Positions 26,317 to 34,452 of a DNA stretch of 64,000 nt are shown here, piece by piece. Below the pieces are notes generated by a model, which made no database searches, was not told the origin of the DNA, and saw only the letters and a program-made list of their open reading frames with translations. Position numbers and translations under genes: made by a program. This stretch comes from WRHT01 sp031550525 (lineage in GTDB: Bacteria > Desulfobacterota > Desulfovibrionia > Desulfovibrionales > Desulfovibrionaceae): NCBI GenBank assembly GCA_031550525.1, contig JAVBON010000010.1:1-64000 (forward strand), given 5' to 3'. Each line of letters opens with the position of its first letter. Within the stretch, counting starts at the first letter, position 1.

Positions 26317-27009
26317 TTAAAATTTCGGCAGCCTGTATAGCTCATAATTGCTTATCTTCATCGGCCGCATGCGCCTGCCGAGGCGGACTGATTCTTCTTC
26401 CGGCGCGAAGCTGTTGTTTGTGGGCAGGCTGAAGACATGCGCGGTGGGCAGGCCCACGTCTTTACGCCCTATAATCAGGCTTTCCCCATTCCATTGTCTC
26501 GCCAGTTCCCATAAGGGCACGCGCAAATGCCCCCTGGCTGGGTCTGTAATAAAGGCCCGGCCTGCCTTGGCCCCTTTCAGCACCACAAAGTGGTTCGATT
26601 CTTCCGTTTTCAGCAATATGATTATCGGACCTTTAAGTTTTTCCGCCGCTGTTATAGGCAGCTTCACGCCGTGAGCCACATAGCCCAGGCGCTCGGCAAG
26701 CTGCTTCAGGTTAAGCATGGAGAAGCCCTCTTTGGTGGCGGTTGCGTATTCTTTTTCATCCATACGCAGAAGCATCTCGTCCACCAGTTGTGGTTCGCCG
26801 TAGTGGTAGTCTTTAAAATATCCGTGCAGCAATGCGACAAGCGAGGCCGGGCCGCAGGAGTAATCCAGCGTTTGCAGGGTAGCGCCCTCAAGGCGCATCT
26901 GCTTCATGCTCTTTACACTGATGAGCGGCTTTGCGCTTTCGCCAGCATAGGCGCAAGGCGCGGCGAAAATGGCGGCGGCCGCGAGCAGGCATTGAACGGC
27001 GCGGCGCAT
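26317..27009 (-). CDS. Secreted C39-type peptidase (FapD-like)
   Basis: A 230-residue protein with a signal peptide ending CAYAG. The papain-like C39 catalytic set is complete: Gln46 oxyanion, Cys52 in YSCGPAS, His140 in SNHFVVLKG and Asp156 in FITDPARG. Usually C39 domains are fused to bacteriocin exporters. This free periplasmic form resembles FapD of the Pseudomonas functional-amyloid system. Its ATG overlaps the stop of the barrel gene upstream (TGATG), so the two are translationally coupled. The substrate is unknown; the small secreted protein at 28458 is one candidate. Confidence 0.8.
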   Translation of the reverse strand: MRRAVQCLLAAAAIFAAPCAYAGESAKPLISVKSMKQMRLEGATLQTLDYSCGPASLVALLHGYFKDYHYGEPQLVDEMLLRMDEKEYATATKEGFSMLNLKQLAERLGYVAHGVKLPITAAEKLKGPIIILLKTEESNHFVVLKGAKAGRAFITDPARGHLRVPLWELARQWNGESLIIGRKDVGLPTAHVFSLPTNNSFAPEEESVRLGRRMRPMKISNYELYRLPKF

Positions 27010-28259
27010 CAGAATTTCCTCGTCATGGTCACGCCAAAGGCGGATGCTCCGGCGTCGCTGTTCAGGCCGAAAGACACATGGGGGGAGATTACCCATTTGC
27101 TGCCCGCGCGGTAGGAGCAGGAAAAGCCCAGATCCATTGGCTCGTAATCCGAACCCTTGGCCTTGGTTCCGTCGGCTGTCATTTCCGAGTAATAGGCTTG
27201 TGTTATTCTTGCGCTTAAGGATAAACTCTCGTTAACGGCAAGGCCAACACCCAAGTAGCCCATCGCGATCCAGCCAGGCTTGATGTCATACCCGCTGATC
27301 TCGCGCTCGAAAGAATAGCAGTAGCTTACCCCGCCGAAAAACACCGCCGGGTCGATGGTTTTTACCAAAGACAAGCCGGAGGTTATGGAAAAATGCCCGT
27401 TGCCGTTATCCATGCCGTTCAGCCAAAATTCCTCGGTATCGCGGTAGGCTCGCTCGCCGGTAGGAATGCTCAAGCCGAGGGAAACGCTCACCGCCGGGGC
27501 TGTGTCGCCTTCTTTAAGCAAAAGCTGCTGCACGCCCAAAGAAATATCGGCCAGATCCGTGTCTATCTTTTGCCGCTCGTATTCGTTGCTGGAAACTTCC
27601 TTGATTCTTGTGTGGGTGAAGGGAACGGTCAGCCACAGCTCGCCGCCGTTCCACAGGCTGCCACGCCCGGTAAGAGAAAACGCGAACTGCCGCACGGAGT
27701 ATGACGAATGCTCGAAGTAGCCGATGGTTTGCAGGCGCGAGACGTCGTGTTCGCTTTTGTACGTTATATCCAGTTCCGCCTCGAAGTTGCCTGGGGCCAG
27801 AAGCACTGTGGACCCTGTGAGAAAGTTGAGCGGCGGCTCTGTCTCCTCCTGCTGGCCGATGCCGGCAGGCGCGTTTTCCTTGCCATTGGCCTTGTCCTCT
27901 TTCTCGTATGCCGGAGTAAGGGCGAGCACCTCTTTAAGATTAACCGGCGCGTTTGCGCGGCCATCAGACAAAATGATTGCCACGCCGGATGCATCCCGCG
28001 CCAGCCGCCCTTTAAGTATGCCGCCGTCGCGCAGCTCAATAAAATATTCCCTGTCCGTATCCAGCGCGGCAATTTTTTCAGCAGGTATAAGCACCACGCC
28101 CATGTAGGTTGCGTCGAAGGCCAGCAGAGCATCTTCAAAACTCACTGTCCGGCCGGTAAAGATGTTGCCGTCATCCAGCCGCAAGGTATCGGACAGCGCC
28201 GCCTGTGGAGCGGCAAGTAACACACATATGAGCACTGTTATTAAGATGTTATTGCGCAT
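27009..28259 (-). CDS. Outer-membrane beta-barrel protein (transporter-like)
   Basis: A 416-residue protein. The signal peptide ends ALS, then an N-terminal periplasmic region of about 120 residues (RLDDGNIFTGRTVSFED, LRDGGILKGRL) with two similar halves precedes a barrel with alternating hydrophobic strands. It ends in aromatic Phe (TRKF), the usual signal for barrel assembly. AGGAG precedes the start at 28259. Coupled to the C39 peptidase gene, the arrangement recalls FapF with FapD, where the barrel exports amyloid subunits. No FapB/C-like repeats are seen here. Confidence 0.7.
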   Translation of the reverse strand: MRNNILITVLICVLLAAPQAALSDTLRLDDGNIFTGRTVSFEDALLAFDATYMGVVLIPAEKIAALDTDREYFIELRDGGILKGRLARDASGVAIILSDGRANAPVNLKEVLALTPAYEKEDKANGKENAPAGIGQQEETEPPLNFLTGSTVLLAPGNFEAELDITYKSEHDVSRLQTIGYFEHSSYSVRQFAFSLTGRGSLWNGGELWLTVPFTHTRIKEVSSNEYERQKIDTDLADISLGVQQLLLKEGDTAPAVSVSLGLSIPTGERAYRDTEEFWLNGMDNGNGHFSITSGLSLVKTIDPAVFFGGVSYCYSFEREISGYDIKPGWIAMGYLGVGLAVNESLSLSARITQAYYSEMTADGTKAKGSDYEPMDLGFSCSYRAGSKWVISPHVSFGLNSDAGASAFGVTMTRKF

Positions 28260-28457
28260 GGCGCTCCTGACGTGTTGGTAATTAAATAAAGTATAGAATA
28301 TATACATATTCGTTAGTGCATTATTTTATGTTTTTTTTCAACAAAAAAGCATCTATATAATTAGTTTAATATGTGATTTTTTAAAATAGATTGACTTATA
28401 AAATTGTATAATGGTAGGTCGATCTATGGTTTCTTAATTTTTTACTTCGGAGGATTT
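28260..28457. promoter_or_regulatory. AT-rich divergent intergenic region
   Basis: Very AT-rich DNA between the barrel gene and the small secreted-protein gene. TATAAT at 28407-28412 is a possible -10 for the rightward gene, but no -35 at normal spacing is clear. The shared region suggests joint control of both directions. Confidence 0.4.
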
Positions 28458-28997
28458 ATGAAAAAACTCTCAACACTAATCATGGTGGCGGCGTTTATGC
28501 TGCTTTGCGCTTCCGGCGTATTCGCGCAGGAAGCCCCAGCCATTCTGGCGGCCCTTGACGCCGATGGGGTGACTGCCCAGACCCTAGATAATGCGGAGCT
28601 GGATGCCCTTAAAGGCACGGCTTGGTATACTAATGCGGCCTCGCCGACCTATGTTTCCGGCCTGCGCTACATAAACATGAAATTTAACGGCAGCATGTGG
28701 GGTAGCCGGTTCGACTATAAACAGTGGTCAATGGTTATGAAGTGGGATTATAGTGATAGATATGCAGAGATTGCTAAGGATGGTAAAAAACTTCGTTTAC
28801 ACGGTGATATTTATCGCGCAAACGAACAGGGTAACGCCATACTGGAAAAGCATTATGTGGTAATGACTGAAAACCCAGATGGCACGCTTGTTCCCAAGGC
28901 TGGAACCAATACTATCTATACAGGCTCTAAAACCTGGAACCGGCCTTTGAGCTATAAGTTTAGATGGATTCAAAGTGGCATTAACGTGCCATACTAA
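28458..28997 (+). CDS. Small secreted protein of unknown function
   Basis: A 179-residue protein. The start at 28458 has GGAGG upstream; 28404 is rejected. The signal peptide MKKLSTLIMVAAFMLLCASGVFAQ is clear. The start of the mature protein contains TLDNAELDALKGT, a segment like the conserved leader ends processed by C39 peptidases, though without the double glycine. The rest is rich in Trp, Tyr and Lys and has no family I know. It is transcribed away from the C39/barrel pair and ends at a strong terminator. Confidence 0.7.
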   Translation: MKKLSTLIMVAAFMLLCASGVFAQEAPAILAALDADGVTAQTLDNAELDALKGTAWYTNAASPTYVSGLRYINMKFNGSMWGSRFDYKQWSMVMKWDYSDRYAEIAKDGKKLRLHGDIYRANEQGNAILEKHYVVMTENPDGTLVPKAGTNTIYTGSKTWNRPLSYKFRWIQSGINVPY

Positions 28998-29015
28998 CCA
29001 CCTATTTGTTGTATT

Positions 29016-29060
29016 AGTATTAAAAAAAGACCAGCCTTTGGCTGGTCTTTTTTTAATACT
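29016..29060. terminator. Strong terminator after the small secreted protein
   Basis: Arms of 21 bases (29016-29036 and 29040-29060) with A and T tracts and a short TTT loop; classic and bidirectional. Confidence 0.9.
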
Positions 29061-29124
29061 ATATTTGGTATGATATTTGCTTTGGGATATAGTGTAGGCA
29101 ATATTTTCTTAATAGGAGGAATAT

Positions 29125-29685
29125 ATGGAAATCTCTGGAACTAAACCCGCCGATCCGCTTTGGCCAACTGATGTATGCGCGGATATAATAATTGATGACG
29201 AGCCGTGGCCTTGGGAGCTTGACTTAAAGGCCAAATACTTCAAAAACGACAAACTGACTATTTCAGAAGAGGCGTATACCAAGCTGTATGAACAGGCAAA
29301 ACAGGAAGATCTCGATAACTCCACTTTTCCATCCTGGTTTTGTGAAATTTCAATCAAAGCATCAAACGACTATAACTACGATGCGACTTCCGATATCATG
29401 AATGCTTTCACTTATGCGGTTCGCCTCAGCTCAGCTCGATTCAAGGAAGAAAATCTAATCCCTGAAGACGAGTATGGCCAGCGTACCATCAAAAGGTACT
29501 TAGTAGAAGACGATGAAATTCTGAAAGAACAATTCTACACCGCCATCATGGAGAAAACCACAGCCGGAAAAGCTATTCTTGAACAGCACTTGGCAGGAAA
29601 AGAAGCACTGTCAAAAGGGCCGCAGCCGACAGTGAATATTAACGATGCACAAGATTTTGCCTTACGCATGTATCAGCCTATCTAG
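29125..29685 (+). CDS. Tandem paralogue 1 of unknown family
   Basis: A 186-residue acidic, soluble, helical protein. TAGGAGG lies before the ATG. It begins MEISGTKPADPLWPT, has LDLKAKYFKNDKLTISEEAY near residues 32-51 and ends LRMYQPI. No signal peptide, membrane segment or known motif is seen. Two paralogues follow directly. The last 55 residues match copy 3 almost exactly at DNA level. The AT-richer base use differs from the neighbouring housekeeping genes and suggests acquired DNA. Function unknown. Confidence 0.7.
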   Translation: MEISGTKPADPLWPTDVCADIIIDDEPWPWELDLKAKYFKNDKLTISEEAYTKLYEQAKQEDLDNSTFPSWFCEISIKASNDYNYDATSDIMNAFTYAVRLSSARFKEENLIPEDEYGQRTIKRYLVEDDEILKEQFYTAIMEKTTAGKAILEQHLAGKEALSKGPQPTVNINDAQDFALRMYQPI

Positions 29686-29951
29686 AGTAAACGTACAAAA
29701 GTTTTAAAACGGTATTGAGTATAGTAAATAAGATTACGCAAAGCTCGGCGAGCAGGCCAAGCAAGAGCACCGCCCCCACTCATATTTTCCTTCCACGCTC
29801 TGAGTGCTTTCAGCAAAAGTACAACGCAACAACTTCCTCTCGCTGTTTCTTATATTACAAAAACGTATCGCCGGGTTTATTGCGTTCCGCATGTCTACCA
29901 GCCTGTTTGAATATACATCGGAAGTAATTTTGTACTCCTCAGGAGAAATGT
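29686..29951. repeat. Conserved 266-base spacer, copy 1
   Basis: This spacer between paralogues 1 and 2 repeats at 30513-30778 with only about seven base changes, which is closer than the 5' halves of the genes around it. No credible gene is inside. It contains AGGAG for the next gene and could hold a promoter or a small RNA. Confidence 0.8.
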
Positions 29952-30512
29952 ATGGAAATTTCTAATGCAAAGTCAGCCGATCCGCTTTGGCCAACGAGTA
30001 AGTGCATGGGTATAATAATTGATAATGAACCAATGCCTTGGGAACTTGACCTAAAGGCCAAGTATTTTAAAAACGACACCCTGACCATTTCCGAGGAGGC
30101 ATATGCTAAAATATATGCGCAGGAAAGACAAAAAGATTTAGATAACTCTTCTTTTCCTTCATGGTTTTCCGAGCTATCAATAAAAGCAGACGACAACACA
30201 AAATTAGATATCGCTTCAGATTTGATGAATGCTTTCACATATGCGGTGCGCCTCAGCGCGGATAGATTTAAGGAAGAAGATCTCATACCGGAAGACGAGT
30301 ACGGCCAGCGTATAATCAAAAGATACATGATTGAAGACGATGAAATTCTTAAGGAACAATTCTACACTGCCTTAATGGAGAAAACCACTGCCGGAAAAAC
30401 CATACTTGAACAACATTTGGCGGAAAAAGAGGTTCTGGCAAAAGGGCCGCAACCGACAGTGAATATTAACGATGCACAAGATTTTTCCTTACGCATGTAT
30501 CAGCCTATCTAG
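29952..30512 (+). CDS. Tandem paralogue 2 of unknown family
   Basis: 186 residues, start preceded by AGGAG. It shares MEISNAKSADPLWPT, LDLKAKYFKNDTLTISEEAY and the MNAFTYAVRLSADRFKEE block with the other copies. Its 3' third is more different from copies 1 and 3 than those are from each other, except for the last 60 bases, which match copy 1 exactly or nearly so. This mosaic pattern points to gene conversion. Function unknown. Confidence 0.7.
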   Translation: MEISNAKSADPLWPTSKCMGIIIDNEPMPWELDLKAKYFKNDTLTISEEAYAKIYAQERQKDLDNSSFPSWFSELSIKADDNTKLDIASDLMNAFTYAVRLSADRFKEEDLIPEDEYGQRIIKRYMIEDDEILKEQFYTALMEKTTAGKTILEQHLAEKEVLAKGPQPTVNINDAQDFSLRMYQPI

Positions 30513-30778
30513 AGTAAACGTACAAAAGTTTTAAAACGGTATTGAGCATAGTAAATAAGATTACGCAAAGCTCGGCGAGCAGGCCAAGCAAGAGCACCGC
30601 CCCCACTCATATTTTCCCTCCACGCTCTGAGTTCTTTCAGCAAAAGTACAAAGCAACAACTACCTCTCGCTGTTTCTGATATTACAAAAACGTATCGCCG
30701 GGTTTATTGCGTTCCGCATGTCTACCAGCCTGTTTGAATATACGTCGGAAGTAATTTTGTACTCCTCAGGAGAAATGT
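30513..30778. repeat. Conserved 266-base spacer, copy 2
   Basis: A near-identical copy of the spacer at 29686-29951, placed between paralogues 2 and 3. The repeat unit is therefore gene plus spacer, about 827 bases. Confidence 0.8.
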
Positions 30779-31339
30779 ATGGAAATTTCTAATGCAAAAT
30801 CAATGGACACTCTCTGGCCCACAGAAACTGGCATAGAGATAGTTGATGATAGCCCTTGCCCATGTTGGGAAGTTGATTTAATGGCCAAGTATTTTAAAGA
30901 CGATAAGCTGACTATTTCCGAGGAGGCTTATGCAAAAATACGCGGCGAAGCGCATAAAGACTATTTGGACAATCAAATGTACCCGTCATGGTTTCGAGAA
31001 CTGTCAATTGATGCGATAAATGAGCAAAATAGCCAAGCAGGTATAGATTTAATGAATGCTTTTACCTTTGCAGTACGTTTAAGTGCAGACAGATTCCGAG
31101 ATGAAAACCGCATACACGAAAATGAATACGGGCAACGAGAACTTAAGAGCTACATGATCGAAGATGATGAAATTCTGAAAGAACAATTCTACACCGCCAT
31201 CATGGAAAAAACCACAGCCGGAAAAGCTATTCTTGAACAGCACTTGGCAGGAAAAGAAGCACTGTCAAAAGGGCCGCAGCCGACAGTAGATATCAATAAT
31301 TCGCAGGATTTTGCCTTACGCATGTATCAGCCTATTTAG
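30779..31339 (+). CDS. Tandem paralogue 3 of unknown family
   Basis: 186 residues. It shares the first eight residues with copy 2 but diverges strongly up to residue about 130 (for example TGIEIVDDSPCPCWEVDL). From residue about 130 to 175 it is nearly identical to copy 1. The middle has the family block MNAFTFAVRLSADRFRDE. It is followed by a different 3' flank and a strong terminator, so the array ends here. Function unknown. Confidence 0.7.
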   Translation: MEISNAKSMDTLWPTETGIEIVDDSPCPCWEVDLMAKYFKDDKLTISEEAYAKIRGEAHKDYLDNQMYPSWFRELSIDAINEQNSQAGIDLMNAFTFAVRLSADRFRDENRIHENEYGQRELKSYMIEDDEILKEQFYTAIMEKTTAGKAILEQHLAGKEALSKGPQPTVDINNSQDFALRMYQPI

Positions 31340-31413
31340 CCTTCTTTCATGCAAAAAGTGACTGAGTTTTAAACATGTAATGAGTGTAGGTAATCATTAT
31401 GGATGATAATCAA

Positions 31414-31448
31414 GCGGCCAGCTTTTTGCAAAGCTGGCCGCATTTTTT
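31414..31448 (+). terminator. Terminator of the triplicate array
   Basis: A 12-base stem (31414-31425 with 31430-31441), a TTGC loop and a T-run, typical of intrinsic termination on the + strand. Confidence 0.92.
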
Positions 31449-31483
31449 ACCAAAATATAATTAGGTCCGGAACAGGCGCGAAG

Positions 31484-32017
31484 TTACTTTATACCCGTCG
31501 GCTTTTCTTTCCAGATGCGATTTACCTCTTTGATCATTACATCCGTCACATCCATTGTGGCAGCCATATAGTAGGCGCGCAGGGTTTCTTTATCCACCAG
31601 CAGGGAGTAGCCGCCTTTTTTGCCTATTTCTCCGGCGGCCATGTCTATTATGGCCCTTACTTCGCCATAGGCGCGCTCTTCGGCCTCGTAAACGCTGTTT
31701 TGCAGCTCGCCGTTTTTGGCGTCAAAGTCACGCGAGGCGCGCACCAGCTCGGCGCTAAGGGCCGATTTGCTGGCGGGCTTCATGGTGGCGGAGGCGTTTC
31801 TGTACTGCGCGTAGCGGTCTTTTATTTCGGCTTCCAGATTTTTAATCTGTTTTTGCCGCGGGGCAAATTCCTGTTCTATTTTGCGCGTTTTTTCTTTATG
31901 GGCATCGCATTGGGCTATTACATCCTCAAGGCTGAATACGCCGATTTTCAAATCCGCCGCCTGCGCCCAGACGGACTGCAAGCACAGTAACAAGACGAGC
32001 ACAATAATCTTTTTCAT
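31484..32017 (-). CDS. OmpH/Skp family periplasmic chaperone, copy 1
   Basis: A 177-residue protein. The signal peptide ends VWAQAA, then DLKIGVFSLEDVIAQC is the Skp core strand. A long helical arm (about 45-120) rich in Lys, Glu and Gln follows, then the C-terminal core with GYSLLVDKETLRAYY. Skp proteins hold outer-membrane proteins in the periplasm. It lies 66 bases after a paralogue, and no bamA or lpx genes are close, unlike the usual skp locus. Confidence 0.82.
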   Translation of the reverse strand: MKKIIVLVLLLCLQSVWAQAADLKIGVFSLEDVIAQCDAHKEKTRKIEQEFAPRQKQIKNLEAEIKDRYAQYRNASATMKPASKSALSAELVRASRDFDAKNGELQNSVYEAEERAYGEVRAIIDMAAGEIGKKGGYSLLVDKETLRAYYMAATMDVTDVMIKEVNRIWKEKPTGIK

Positions 32018-32083
32018 GCTTCGGTTCCCTCTATTTCAGATTGATAATGCATGGCGGCGTCAACAGCGGAGCATGGCCCGCCA

Positions 32084-32650
32084 TTATAACCCGGCAGCTT
32101 CTCTTATGGGCTTTTCGCCCGCAAGGGCACGGGGTTTTTCACGCCAGATGCGGTTGGCTTCTTGCAGCACCGCGGCTGTAATGTCAATGGCTTTGTCAAT
32201 GTACATTACTCCGGCCGCGCTTGTTTCCATAATAACCATAAAATTTTCACGCTCGCCCAGCGTATCCACCGCCAGGGCCACAACCCGGCCGGCCTCGTCT
32301 CTGGCCTGGTTTTCAGCCGCGCTGCGCCTGCGCCTGAAAGCGGTATTTTTGTCGTCAAAAGTGCGTGAGGCGTACATCAGTTCCAGGTTAAGCGCTGAAC
32401 GTTCTTCAGATGAAAGAGATGCTGCCCTGTTTTTAAAATCGGCATAACGTTTTTGCAGGTCCTGCTCCTGCTTTTTCAAATGCTCATGCTCACGCGAAAA
32501 GTTTTTTTTAATACGCGCCATGTTATCTTTGTACGCGTAGCAACTGGTAATAATTTCAGACAGATCAAAGAAACCGACTTTAAAATCCGTTCCATATGCA
32601 GGGCAGACGGTACAAATGTATAAAACTGTGAACGCCAACAGTTTTTTCAT
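32084..32650 (-). CDS. OmpH/Skp family periplasmic chaperone, copy 2
   Basis: A 188-residue paralogue of the gene at 31484. The signal peptide ends PAYG, the core strand is DFKVGFFDLSEIITSC, and the helical arm is very rich in Arg, Lys and Glu (RRRRSAAENQARDEAGR). Both end with EANRIW(K/R)EKP. The two are probably co-transcribed and may form hetero-oligomers or serve different clients. Confidence 0.82.
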   Translation of the reverse strand: MKKLLAFTVLYICTVCPAYGTDFKVGFFDLSEIITSCYAYKDNMARIKKNFSREHEHLKKQEQDLQKRYADFKNRAASLSSEERSALNLELMYASRTFDDKNTAFRRRRSAAENQARDEAGRVVALAVDTLGERENFMVIMETSAAGVMYIDKAIDITAAVLQEANRIWREKPRALAGEKPIREAAGL

Positions 32651-33038
32651 TTAATATTCCTTAAATCCGGGCAATGCGCATGTGCATGCTTTGCGGGCAA
32701 CACTTTGTAATGCTTTGGCGTGACCACTCGCCATAGCGGGTTTTGCCAGAATGGCAGGCGCCGGTTTTGGCGCAATACGCTGCCGGGCTATGGCAAAACA
32801 AAGCCTTGCCGCGCCGTGACAATCGCGTATGCAATTATTATTACCGTATATATTAAAGGAACGGACTTATCAACTTGCAACTAGAGTGTGCGTCACAGGC
32901 CGGGGCAGAACTGAGGGAAAAGGCTTTGCAGCCATAATTTAAGTGTAATTAGGCGGTGGCGCGGCGCATGCAGTATAAAGCCCACAGCCTTGCGCCGCCA
33001 TGGGAAAAGCAGGTGACAACCAGGCCGTTTTCACGGCT
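32651..33038. other. Intergenic region upstream of the OmpH pair
   Basis: No gene or RNA recognised. It contains promoter-like AT-rich DNA near 32830-32870 and GC-rich partial palindromes around 32740-32770. MITE-like repeats start at its right edge. Confidence 0.4.
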
Positions 33039-33187
33039 AGGTTGTGTCGACATTCAGGCGCTTTTGCCCTCTGGCTGCGTTAGCAAGGCTTTGCCCCCCA
33101 GTCGAATACCGTAAGAGTATACTCTTTCGGCTCAAAGCCTTGCTTCTTTGCCAGAGAACAAAATCACTCTGAATGTAGGCACAACCT
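33039..33187. repeat. MITE-like element, family B
   Basis: Imperfect 19-base terminal inverted repeats, AGGTTGTGTCGACATTCAG (33039-33057) and its complement with two mismatches (33169-33187), bound 149 bases. An inner inverted pair GCAAGGCTTTG / CAAAGCCTTGC is present. The layout resembles family A next to it. No gene is inside. Confidence 0.65.
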
Positions 33188-33335
33188 GGGTGGGCTAAAA
33201 AGACGGATTTTGTTCCCTGGCAAGGAAAGCGCCGGTTTTTGTCCAGGGATAGTACTCTGATGGCACAGCCTTGGGCAAAAATCGGCGCTTGACGCAGTCC
33301 AGTGTGCAAAAGACGCTTTTTAGAAACAGCACCTA
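33188..33335. repeat. MITE-like element, family A, copy 1
   Basis: About 148 bases that match the reverse complement of the element at 47400-47552 at about 90 percent by eye. The right end (33316-33335) is the intact terminal repeat; the left end is decayed and abuts the family B element. The final CTA of the terminal repeat supplies the TAG stop codon of zupT. Confidence 0.8.
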
Positions 33336-34175
33336 GTGATGGTGCCCAAGAAAAAGAATGGATACGGCCATTATGGCCATACCGGCTATGAGGCCGTAAA
33401 TGGAAAGATGGTGTGCCCCGTACTTTTCGGCTGACGGCAGCAATTCGTCAAACGATATGTACACCATGGTTCCGGCAACCAGGCCGAATAAAATGCCAAA
33501 AGTGGCCGGACCCATAAAAGGCACGAGTATTGTTATGCCGGCCAGCGCGCCCAAGGGCTCGGCCAAGCCAGAGAGAAAAGAATGGGTAAAGGCGCTTTTG
33601 CGGCTGCCCGTGGCAAAATATATAGGCACGGCAATAGCTATGCCTTCCGGTATATTGTGTATGGCTATGGCGGCGGCAATGGCTATGCCCAGGGATGGGT
33701 CGTTAAGCGTGGCCGCAAAAGTAGCCATGCCTTCGGGAAAGTTGTGCACCGCTATGGCAAGGGCCGTAAGCAGGCCCGTGCGGTGTAACTGCGCGTGGTC
33801 GCGCCCTATGCGGCCGTCCAGCGCAAGGTGCTCCGCCCCTGTAACGGGATGATGCAAAAGCTCGTGCGGGTTCATATCTTCAGGTATTATCTTGTCTATA
33901 AAACCTATTACAAGCATGCCGCCAAAAAAAGACGCAAAAAAGAGCGCGTCTCCAATACCGCCGCCAAAGCTTTTGACCAAGGCAAGGTGAGATTCCGGCA
34001 ATATTTCCATAAAAGAAACATAAATCATCACCCCGGCCGAAAGCCCCAGAGCCACGGCTAAAAAACGCGTGCTGTCCCTTTTTACAACAAGGGCTATAAG
34101 CGAGCCTATGCCGGTGGAGAGACCGGCAAACAGAGTAAGCCCAAAGGCAAACAGATATATTGAATAATTTTCCAT
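33333..34175 (-). CDS. zupT: ZIP family divalent metal transporter
   Basis: A 280-residue inner-membrane protein with eight membrane segments. Metal-site motifs HNFPEG and HNIPEG are in segments IV and V, and a His-rich loop (HELLHHPVTGAEHLALDG) lies before them. ZIP carriers import zinc, iron or manganese. The gene ends in three His codons, and its stop codon lies in the terminal repeat of a MITE-like element. It is divergent from mop with 277 bases between; that region holds no regulator site I recognise. Confidence 0.9.
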   Translation of the reverse strand: MENYSIYLFAFGLTLFAGLSTGIGSLIALVVKRDSTRFLAVALGLSAGVMIYVSFMEILPESHLALVKSFGGGIGDALFFASFFGGMLVIGFIDKIIPEDMNPHELLHHPVTGAEHLALDGRIGRDHAQLHRTGLLTALAIAVHNFPEGMATFAATLNDPSLGIAIAAAIAIHNIPEGIAIAVPIYFATGSRKSAFTHSFLSGLAEPLGALAGITILVPFMGPATFGILFGLVAGTMVYISFDELLPSAEKYGAHHLSIYGLIAGMAIMAVSILFLGHHH

Positions 34176-34452
34176 AAGCTACACATACTCAATGCTTCGT
34201 ATTTTGCCAATAGCCATATTTTTATAATACGACAAATAATGACGCGGTGCTATTTAACGGCTTCAGTTGGAGTACTGCGGCGATTTGATTTTCTTACTTT
34301 TTATGATGCTAAAACAAGCATAACTAAACTATTTGTGTTTTTTGCGGGCAGGGCCTACACAATATAGATAGAACTCTTTTTATGTATTACACGGCAATTA
34401 CTGCGCATTCGGCGCAGTTTGCGCGACAGGCAACCAACAAGGAGCGCGATAT

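Noticed and set aside
28458..28997. Double-glycine bacteriocin precursor
   Set aside because: It has a normal Sec signal peptide and no GG or GA cleavage site, and it is too long for a typical bacteriocin. Only a weak leader-like segment remains.
29125..31339. Possible CRISPR-like or satellite array
   Set aside because: The repeat unit is about 827 bases and contains a full gene; there are no short regular repeats.
31389..31411. Possible Fur box (TAATCATTATGGATGATAAT)
   Set aside because: The halves are not proper inverted repeats, and the site lies after, not before, the genes on both sides.
33037..33309. Frame on the minus strand sharing a peptide stretch with the frame at 47378-47629
   Set aside because: The similarity comes from the MITE-like repeat sequence that both cover, not from a gene. 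Neither has a ribosome site.
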